This document shows, in pieces, positions 41,472 through 50,700 of a DNA stretch of 64,000 nucleotides; positions within the stretch are counted from its first letter, which is position 1; each line of letters starts with the position of its first letter. Made by a program: the position numbers and the translations under genes. Origin of the DNA: an uncultured Muribaculum sp. (GTDB taxonomy: Bacteria; Bacteroidota; Bacteroidia; Bacteroidales; Muribaculaceae); assembly GCF_910583865.1 (NCBI RefSeq), contig NZ_CAJTYX010000010.1:1-64000 (forward strand). The letters are read 5' to 3'. The notes under the pieces were generated by a model. That model was not told the origin of the DNA. It worked only from the letters and a program-made list of their open reading frames with translations, and did not search any database.

Positions 41472-41987
41472 ATGAAAAGACTTACCATAGCCTTGATGCT
41501 CTGTGTGGCATGCTGCTGCGGAGCGTTCGCCCAGAAATTCGCCTTGATCGATATGGAATATATCCTCAAGAACGTGCCTTCCTACGAGATGGCCAACGAG
41601 CAGCTCAACCAGATATCGCAGCGTTGGCAGAAAGAGGTGGAGGCAAAAGCCACCGAGGCCCAGACCATGTATAAGAACTATCAGGCCGATATGGTTTTCC
41701 TCACCGACGAGCAGAAAACCAAGAAAGAGGCCGAGATCGTGGCCAAGGAGAAAGAGGCTACAGAGCTTCGCTATAAGTATTTCGGCCCGGAAGGCGAGCT
41801 TTACAAAAAGCGCCAGACCCTGATGCAGCCCATCCAGGACGAGGTGTATAACGCTGTCAAGAAGGTGAGCGAGGAGCGCGGTTACCAGTGCGTGTTCGAC
41901 CGTGCCTCATCGGCCAACATTATCTTCGCCTCACCTCGTATCGATGTCAGCAACGAGGTGCTTGCCAAGATGGGCTACGCGAAATAG
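41472..41987 (+). CDS. OmpH/Skp-family periplasmic chaperone, first copy
   Basis: A 171-residue periplasmic chaperone for unfolded outer-membrane proteins. A signal peptide (MKRLTIALMLCVACCCGAFA) precedes KFALIDMEYILKNVPSYEMANEQ, a long charged coiled coil (about 45-120) and the YQCVFDRASSANIIFASP end that is typical of OmpH. The frame can be read 21 codons upstream, but the ATG at 41472 begins the signal peptide. It follows bamA; its second copy lies at 53106 beyond two large inserted genes. Confidence 0.93.
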   Translation: MKRLTIALMLCVACCCGAFAQKFALIDMEYILKNVPSYEMANEQLNQISQRWQKEVEAKATEAQTMYKNYQADMVFLTDEQKTKKEAEIVAKEKEATELRYKYFGPEGELYKKRQTLMQPIQDEVYNAVKKVSEERGYQCVFDRASSANIIFASPRIDVSNEVLAKMGYAK

Positions 41988-42016
41988 CAACGTAGCTTCC
42001 TGCATTTAAGATATAC

Positions 42017-42069
42017 CAATATGCCGGACGGGTGGTATCGAATTTCGATACCACCCGTCCGGCATATTG
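42017..42069. terminator. 53-bp near-perfect palindrome after ompH
   Basis: Two 26-base arms, starting CAATATGCCGGACGGGTGGT, pair perfectly around one central T. It starts 30 bases after the ompH stop. No T-tract follows, but it is long enough to stop transcription; it also marks the left edge of the inserted large-protein block. Confidence 0.6.
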
Positions 42070-42109
42070 ACATGATGATGAATCTGTGTAAAAAAACAAA
42101 CACATAATC

Positions 42110-42140
42110 CTTGAAGTAGATATAAAAATATGTATATTTG
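42110..42140 (+). promoter_or_regulatory. Bacteroidota-type promoter of the LRR-giant gene pair
   Basis: -33 CTTG (42110-42113), 19-base spacer, -7 TATATTTG (42133-42140). Predicted start near 42147, about 60 bases before the ATG. Confidence 0.6.
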
Positions 42141-42209
42141 CGAGTGTTTTGTACAGATAAATCATAATAAACCTGAATATAATTATACACAATAATACAC
42201 ATTACTGCA

Positions 42210-44699
42210 ATGAATGGATTTATTAAAATTGTCGGAACGTTGGCGGCATTGGCTGTCAGTGTCCCTATGCCTGTAATCGCGCAATCGACCGGCTATGCTC
42301 AAGAGGTTATTGATACAGAAGAACCTCAATGGATTACGGTCAACCTCGAGAGTGCCGGTTCGCTTGGTGTCGAAGTGCTCTACAAGGTCGACAAACTCTC
42401 TGATGTGCAGCATCTGCGTGTCTCCGGGCCGCTCAATGATGCCGACTGGACGACTATGAAAAACATGACCTCCATAGTCAACCTCGACCTTTCGGAAGCT
42501 TATTCAGCGGGTATTCCAAGTCGAAACTTTGAAAATCGCACTACTCTTCAGTCTATTTTATTCCCGACAAACCTTGAAACTGTCGGGTCGTACTGTTTCT
42601 ATAAGTCCGGACTTGTCTCAGTGGCAATTCCAAAGTCTGTTATATCAATCGGTGAATATTGTTTCAACAACTGCAAAAGCCTCGTTACTGTGGATATAGA
42701 TGGTGTCACAACTTTGCCTCTTAGGTGTTTCCAATCATGTGATAATTTAACTAAGGTAATTCTGCATGATGGATTAAAACAGATTGCCGGATGGTGCTTT
42801 GAATGGGATAGGAATCTGTCAGAGATTATTTTGCCATCAACTATGGAAGTTATTGAAGATGGAGCATTTGCAGATTGTAAATCTTTGACAGAGATAATTT
42901 TTCCTGAAGGTATGAAGAACATTGATGGATCAGCATTCCATGATAGTGGACTATTAAAAGCAATTCTTCCGATTCAGTTGTCGAATTTAGGAGGCGGGGC
43001 ATTTCGCAACTGTACAGATTTGGAGGAGATAAGACTTCCCGCTACAGTTTTTTCTTATAGTAGTCAATTTTCCGGTTGCTCAAAAATAAAAAAAATCATG
43101 TGTACGACGGCTACTCCTCCAGCAATAAATGGCGATCCTTTTTGGTCTTTATCAAGAGAGAATGTAACTCTATATGTGCCCGATTTTGCGATAGTGGCGT
43201 ATAAACTTGACCCGTATTGGCTTCAGTTCGAGAATATTGAGGGTAGTGTGACGTCAGATTTTTATGCATTGAATTCCACCCTTTCGCTTACCAATAATCG
43301 CCGTATGGAAGGTACTCCGTCACTGGATATCCTCAAAGGCGGTAGCCTTGTCGTGGGTGGTTCTGCTCCCATGCCGTTGAATCATCTTGTAATCAAGGAA
43401 GATTTCTATTCCAATCAGTTCGGTTTCGGCCAGTTGCTTAACAGTTCTCCAGCCATGACCGCCAACAGCGTTACGCTTAGTATGTATTGTGATGGCAACC
43501 GGTGGTACTTCATATCGATGCCATGCGATGTGAAATTAAGCAATATAAAGAATGTGGACGATGCAAGCTTCGTGTTCCGCTATTATGACGGAGAGTCACG
43601 TGCCGCCAATGGAACCGGAAGCAGTTGGAAGGATGTCCCTGTCGACGGGACTCTTCAGGCCGGCCGCGCATACATCTATCAGACGGACAGGAACAGCACC
43701 ATAGAATTTACTCTTGATGTCACCGGTATCGAGGGGCTTCTTGCTTCAGGCCACCGTACAGTCCCCGTCAATGCCTGGACTTCAGAGAATCCCGCCAACG
43801 CAGGATGGAATCTCATAGGAAATCCCTCGCTTACATATTTCGATATGGCCTCGACTTCGCTTACATGCCCTATCACGGTATGGGATTCCTACAACCGGCG
43901 CTATGTGGCCTACTCGTTGATTGATGATGACGTAGTGCTGTATCCTACCCAGGCATTTTTCATGCAACAGATTGGTGAGAATGGCGAAATCACATTCGAT
44001 GCCAAAGGACGGCAGCTTACTTCTGAAGTCTCACGTCCTGCCGCAGTGGCTGCCGCAGGCATCGCGCGTCGTGTCATCTTCAATCTCGAGTTAGTTGTTG
44101 CCGGAGACGCTTCGTCCGACCGTACACGCATAGTGCTCAATGATGACGCTTCCTTGGATTATGAATGCGGCCGTGATGCATCGAAATTCTTTGCCGACGG
44201 CGGTGAAGTGGTGGAATTCTTTACCATGGATGGTTCGGGTAATCGCCTGGCCATCAATGAGCGTCCGGAAGGCGATTGCCGTGTGCGTCTCGGATTATAC
44301 GCTCCCGGAGCATCTACCCTTACAATCAGCGCTCCCCGTCTTGACGGCGAGGCCGTTCTCCATGATGCCGTTACCGGCAGATACGTGGACTTAAGGAAAG
44401 AGAACAGCTATACTTTCGATGTCGATAGCCGTGGATTCGTTCTCGATCGATTCTCGATTACCGTGCGCAAGCCCACCTCAGGCATTGGTGAAATTACCGG
44501 CGAAGATGATATGAAAGTCGCCGTCGACGGCAATATCCTCACGGTTGTCGGCGTCAAGGGGCTTCCCGTTATCGTGTATGCTCTCGACGGACGCGTTGCA
44601 GCCGTTGCCGATTCATGTGAGACACATAGTTTCACTCTCCCCGCCGGAATGTATGTTGTGAAAGCGGGCAAGACAGCCGTGAAATGCATCATAAGATAA
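42210..44699 (+). CDS. Exported BspA-type leucine-rich-repeat protein
   Basis: An 829-residue surface protein. After a signal peptide (MNGFIKIVGTLAALAVSVPMPVIAQ) and a short domain come LRR_5 (BspA, Treponema-type) repeats at about residues 100-330, for example LETVGSYCFYKSGLVSVAIP, SVISIGEYCFNNCKSL and MKNIDGSAFHDSGLL. A beta-rich middle follows, with repeats of the form WYFISMPCDVKLS and AGWNLIGNPSLTYF. The last 75 residues resemble a type A sorting domain (VIVYALDGRVAAV, LPAGMYVVKAG). BspA repeats commonly bind host matrix or other bacteria. The LRR part is clearly AT-richer than the neighbours. It is followed 33 bp later by the giant gene. Confidence 0.85.
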   Translation: MNGFIKIVGTLAALAVSVPMPVIAQSTGYAQEVIDTEEPQWITVNLESAGSLGVEVLYKVDKLSDVQHLRVSGPLNDADWTTMKNMTSIVNLDLSEAYSAGIPSRNFENRTTLQSILFPTNLETVGSYCFYKSGLVSVAIPKSVISIGEYCFNNCKSLVTVDIDGVTTLPLRCFQSCDNLTKVILHDGLKQIAGWCFEWDRNLSEIILPSTMEVIEDGAFADCKSLTEIIFPEGMKNIDGSAFHDSGLLKAILPIQLSNLGGGAFRNCTDLEEIRLPATVFSYSSQFSGCSKIKKIMCTTATPPAINGDPFWSLSRENVTLYVPDFAIVAYKLDPYWLQFENIEGSVTSDFYALNSTLSLTNNRRMEGTPSLDILKGGSLVVGGSAPMPLNHLVIKEDFYSNQFGFGQLLNSSPAMTANSVTLSMYCDGNRWYFISMPCDVKLSNIKNVDDASFVFRYYDGESRAANGTGSSWKDVPVDGTLQAGRAYIYQTDRNSTIEFTLDVTGIEGLLASGHRTVPVNAWTSENPANAGWNLIGNPSLTYFDMASTSLTCPITVWDSYNRRYVAYSLIDDDVVLYPTQAFFMQQIGENGEITFDAKGRQLTSEVSRPAAVAAAGIARRVIFNLELVVAGDASSDRTRIVLNDDASLDYECGRDASKFFADGGEVVEFFTMDGSGNRLAINERPEGDCRVRLGLYAPGASTLTISAPRLDGEAVLHDAVTGRYVDLRKENSYTFDVDSRGFVLDRFSITVRKPTSGIGEITGEDDMKVAVDGNILTVVGVKGLPVIVYALDGRVAAVADSCETHSFTLPAGMYVVKAGKTAVKCIIR

Positions 44700-44732
44700 G
44701 AGCGTGGTTTGTTGCACTCAATGAAATGAAAA

Positions 44733-47700
44733 ATGAGATTTCTGAGATTTATATGCCTGTTAGCGGGGGTGTTTGCCACCCTCGGCATACAGGCTCAATA
44801 TGATCCCGTCAATCCTCCCGAACCTGGAGGCTATACTGTCAGGGCAAAGGCTGTTCCGGCCAACGGCGGCTCCGTATCGCCGGAGTCACATCTGCTCCAG
44901 ACCGGCGAAAGCGTGACTCTGACAGCCTATGCCTCTTCCAGCTATAAGTTCGAGGGATGGGAAGATACCGACGGTAATAGGTTATCATCAGATCGGAGCT
45001 ACAAGGTGACTATGGGTATGGCGGATGTAGAGCTGATCGCCCGCTTCGCATATAGCCCCGGCAGTCCTGCCGAGCCTGAGACGCCTCCTGCCTATGCGCA
45101 GGTGAATGCCACGGCGCTCCCTTCCGGTGGCGGCAGTGTTTCAGGTATGGGTCGTTTTGCGGTAGGCTCTGAAATACGGCTTTATGCCTATAATAATTCA
45201 AACTATACTTTCGTAGATTGGACTCGTAACGGTGAGACCATCGGCACAAGCGGGACATTGGTCTATACGGTGCTTGAAGCTGACAATGACTTGGTGGCGA
45301 ACTTCCGGTATGCTCCTTCCAATCCGTCTGAACCTGACGTACCTGTCGTTTCACACAGACTGTTCCTTGAATGCAGCCCGGCGGGAAGCGCTTCGTTCAA
45401 CCGTAATTCCGGTGATAAGGTTGCAGAGAACGAATCGGTCAGCCTTACGGCCTATCCTTCTACGGGATATCGTTTCCGTGACTGGACAGATGAATCCGGA
45501 ACCGTATTATCTACAGAACGGACATTCAGTTATAAGATGCCCGGCCACGATGTACGGCTACGGGCAAACATGATTTACTCCCCGACTGACCCTTCTGAGC
45601 CGTCGGTGCCTGCTACTACACGCAACGTTATTTATGGCGCACGCGAGCTTGCGATGCCTGGAGCCGACTTCATCTACGCTATATCGTTGGAAAATGTGGA
45701 CCGGATAATCGGTATGAACATCGACGTAAATATAACTGCTCCCGTTGCGTTGGATATGGCCATGGCCTCGCTTTCATCGCGTGCGTCGGGCCATACTTTG
45801 GCTGTAGAATCAATAGATGAATCGACTTACCGTCTTACGGTGCGCGGCAATGTGCCTTTCAACGGGGCGAACGGGCCGGTCATCCGTGTCCCCGCGCACC
45901 TCGATGCTTCGGCTGAGGTGGATGCGACGATTACTGTCGGCGTGTCGAAAGGTGTGGTGTTCAAGGATGGCGGGTCGCAGACTCCCGTGGATGCTGTCAA
46001 TGGCTCCGTGAAAGTGATTGCAATTCCCGAGACACTTCCCGACAGCCCCGACTTCATCGTGTCGCATGTGGATGCCCAGGCTGCATCGGTGATGCCCGGC
46101 GATAATGTGACGCTTGACTGGACGGTCGAGAACGCAGGCAATATCGCCGCAACGGCCGGATGGAGTGAGTCCTTGTTCCTGTCAGGTGAAGATGGTAGAC
46201 GGATAGTGATCGGAACCACATACTACGACGGGAAGAATCTTGCTCCTGGCGAGAAAGTGGCACGTTCGGCTACATTGAGAATCAATGAACTGCCCGGAAT
46301 CTCAGGAAAGTTGAATGCCGGTGTCTCAATTGTCCCGTATGCTACGAGCGGGGAAATCGAGCAGAAGCAGTTCAATAATACGGCTATCGGAACAGGCTAT
46401 CCTCTGACGTTGGGCAAACGCCTGTTGCTGGAGATACCTACTACAGTGACCGAAGGCCGTGACCGGACGATCCGCGGGCGCATTGCCCGAAGTGGAAGCT
46501 GGAACGAGTCGGAGACCTTCATGCTTTCTGTGGAAAACGCCGATCCTCGTCTCTCCATGCCGGAAAGCGTGACCATATTCCGTGACCAGTCGGCGGCATA
46601 TTTTCAGCTTACCTTGGCCGATAATGAAGTAGCCGACGGAAATACCGATGTGGAGATTTCAGTTTCAGGTTCAGACTATCAGCCGGTAACCGCTATGATG
46701 ACAATTTCCGACGATGAATTCCCCACTTTCACCCTCGAAATCACACCCGATGAGATTGCAGAAGGGGAGAAGTCTGTTCTTACCATCATGCTACCTCAGC
46801 CTGCTGCTGCCGATTTGGAAATATCATTGAGCTGCGACAGGCCGTCACGGTTGCAATTTCCGGCCACAATAGTGATAATGTCTGGCAACACGTCGGCATC
46901 GTGTTGCGTGACTGCGACTGACAACAAGAGCGTCGATGGTGATGCCGATGTGACGTTGCGAGCTGTCGCACCGGGTTATATGGACGCGGAAACCTATCTG
47001 GCAGTAATTGATAACGACATACCCGCGCTTAAACTGGAGATAACACCTGCTGAGGTCGGTGAGAGTGCCGGACCTGCCGCCATGCGCGGCATGCTGCATC
47101 GCCTTGACAACTTTGACAAACGCGTCACGGTCATGTTAAGTGATGATTCAAAGGGAGGGATTTTTTATTCCACTGACCGGATCGAGCTTGATGCCGGAGT
47201 GCGCTCCGCAGAATTCTCTATCGGGGTGATCGACAACAATGTCGTCGATGGGGATCGCGACATCAATATCACGGCAGCTGTCTACATATCGACATGTAGC
47301 TGTGCCGCTACGGGTACAGGTGCCGGTATAGTCACAAAGTCAGTCAGGGTTATAGATGATGACGGACCTTCATTAGCGATAGAGGCTTCTAAATCGACAT
47401 TGCTTGAAGGCGACGATGATGGTATTGTCCTTACGGTGTCGCGCAACACCGACATATCGGCATCGCTTACCGTAAGGCTTTCGAGCGATGCCGACGATGT
47501 CCTTGTATACGACCGGCAGGTGACTATTCCTGCGGGGAGCACATCGGCTACAGTAAAAGTGACCGCACCGTCCAACACTGTTCAGGGCGACACTCGTACG
47601 GTAGTATTCGCGGCTGAGGCGGAGGGATTCTCAAAAGGCGTATTCTGGGCCATGCTTACCGACAGTTCGCTTCCGGATGCAATAATAAGTTCGTTGGAAC

Positions 47701-50700
47701 TGTCAGACTCTGAGGTCAAGGCCGGTCATTCCGTAGAGGTGAAGGTCACTGTCGGCAATGTCGGGGCCATGACTCTGCCGGAGATTACCAAGACGACATT
47801 ATATCTCGGCAACGAGCCTGTGGGGGCGCTATACAACCAGAAACCGTTGCCCTCAGGAGAGACAGTTACTCTCAGCACTACCGTCACTATGCCGACAGCT
47901 GTCGGCACATTTGACGTGCAGGCAAGGATCAACGAGTCAAAGGGTGTCAAAGAGATCTTATATTCCAACAATGTCTCCACTCCGGTTCCTGTGAAGGTGT
48001 TGTCACCTTATGCCGCGAAGGTCAATGTGGAAAAGAAAATTTATTCACCCGGTGAAGAGGTAAGGATTACCGGCAATCTGACCGGTGACGGCGTGGCGGA
48101 TGCTGAAGTGGAGGTGTACGTCATCAACAATGGCGTACGCCAGACACTGAAGGCGCGGTCTGACGCTTCCGGTCGTTTTGAGGCCGTATATAGCCCTTTC
48201 TCCTCGCAGATAGGTCATTTCTCGATTGGGGCATGCTATCCCGGAGAACAACTAATGGCAGAGGATGCGTCGTTTGACATATACGGAATGACATATGATA
48301 ATAGTCAACCGATAATATGTAGGATGCTTACCGGAGAGACATATTCCGGCAATGTCAGGATTACAAATCCAGGCATCCTGCCACTTACCGGCGTGTCGGT
48401 CAGCGTGGAGTCTGTCTCGGAAGAAGTGACGGCAAGCGCTGCATGTCCGCAAGTTATAGACGGCGGCGCGAGTGTCGAACTTAACTACACTCTTACAGCC
48501 ACGGAAGCCACTTCCGGAAATGATTGGAGGGAGATGCGGCTTCGCATCACATCGTCGGAAGCGCAGGACATGGTGATGACTGTCTATTATTATGCCAGCG
48601 ATCCCGTGGGAACCGTAAAGGCATCCGTCGCGGCAATCAACACTACGGTTACGCAAGGTGCTCCGAGCGAATATCCTTTTATTATCACCAACACCGGACG
48701 GGGAGCAACCGGCAGAATCTCGCTTGCACTTCCCGAGTGGATGTCGGCGGTGACCCCTGTCGAGATGCCATCCCTCATGCCTGGCGATTCTGCTACCGTT
48801 ATTCTTCGTCTCGCCACCAACGACAAGATGAACCTCAATGTGCCTGTCACGGGTCATGTCGGTATTGGCTGCGCTGAAGGGACGGGAATAAGCATTCCAT
48901 ACAAGATCGTACCGGTCAGTGAGGAAAAAGGCATCCTTGAGGTGGTCGTATGTGATGAATACACTTACTATACCGCAGAGGCTCCACACGTGGCAGGCGC
49001 ACGTGTAGTGGTAAGCAATCCATCGACAGGAGCTACGCTTTTTGATGGGGTCACCGGAGAGGACGGCAGATGTGGGATGCAAATGCCAGCCGGCTATTAT
49101 CAGCTTGATGTAACGGCAGAAAAGCATGACAGGTACAGGAACTTCGTGTATGTCAGCCCGGGGCGTACAGAGAGTGTCACTGCTGACATAAGCTATAATC
49201 CTATCACCATCTCATGGGATGTCAAGGAGACCGAAGTGGAGGATGAGTACAAAGTCACCACGACTGTGAAATATGAGACCAACGTGCCCATGCCGGTGGT
49301 GAAGGTCACAATTCCCAAGAGCATTGATGGTGATAACATGGCCGTGGGCGATGCCGTGATGATCAACATGAATCTTACCAATATCGGTCTGATACGTGCT
49401 ATGGATGTGCGGACGGTTATACCTCGCGACCTTACCGAATGGAAGTTTGAGGCGTTGGACTATACCGAGCCGTTTGAACTTAACCCGCAACAGTCGGTCA
49501 ACGTTCCAATCCGTATCACCCGTATCGCCGACGAAAGTCAACGTGCGCCTATGTTTGCACCATCGTCAAGAAGTGTCGGAGGCAACATGATTACTAACTT
49601 CGGCAACTGTATGACGGCTATGGGCAGCTCCTACAAAGGTATGTGCGGAAAGGAACTTAAGGACAATACCAGTGCTGAGAATATGGCTATGAAGGCATGC
49701 GCGGCTTCTGCTACAGCCATGGCTATAGGAGAAATTCTTGAGCACGTATTCGGCGGCGGATGGGTAATGCCCTCTGTCGGCGGCGGAGGAGGCGGTGACG
49801 CCGGTGGCGGAGGCAATGGTGGTGGTGACAGCAGCTATGGCGCTGTCGAATCACGATTCAGTATCTGTGACACCTGCGATGCCAAGCGTGCCGAAAATCT
49901 TATCAACACATTGCTTGGACATACATGGTTGGGCGGCTTCAATGATGCATTGAATGATGCAATTGAAGCATACCGCAGCGATCCTAACCATCAATATCGG
50001 TTTGTGGTCAAGAAAATGGGAGAGACAATCGATGAATATATCGGTGATAAGCTTGATGAGGCTGCCTTCGGTCCATATAAGGATATGGTCGGTGTCGCGG
50101 TGGAAGTATATGAGTTGACCGAACCTTGCGGTGATGATGAGGATGACACTCCTCGTAGAATACCGTTACGTTCTGTCTCTCCGGCTTCGAAACATAGCTG
50201 GGTTGAAGAATTCAATAAAATCGGCAGGTCATATGCCGATCAATTGATGGCGATGCATAGGCTGCAGCTCATGGCTTTCGGTGATAGTGTGTGGTTTTCC
50301 GATGTTGATGCCGAAAAACATGCATTTTTGAAATATGCCTACAGCCAGCCTGACGGAATTATCCCTTCCGACAAAGAGATTGAAGCGCGACGCCCGCGCT
50401 CAGTGTCAATGTCGCAGGCCAAGGCTCTGTTCCTCCATATAAATGGAAGCGGCGACTCATTCCCGTCCGAGAATGCTCTGGAGGATCAATTGGCAATCTT
50501 TGAAGAAGGTAATAAGGCGGCCGCAGATAAAGGTTATTCGTCTCTTACTGACCAATTCTACGAGGCTTATGACGATTATCGTAAGCATTTCGAAGAGATG
50601 CAGTCGAATTCAGTCTGTGCGTCAGTCACGTTGCAGATTTCACAGACTATGACTATGACGCGACAGGCATTCAGAGGAACGCTAAAGGTGTTTAACGGTC

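Noticed and set aside
48252..49127. 291-codon minus-strand frame inside the giant gene
   Set aside because: Shadow of the giant coding frame; no start context, promoter or protein motif.
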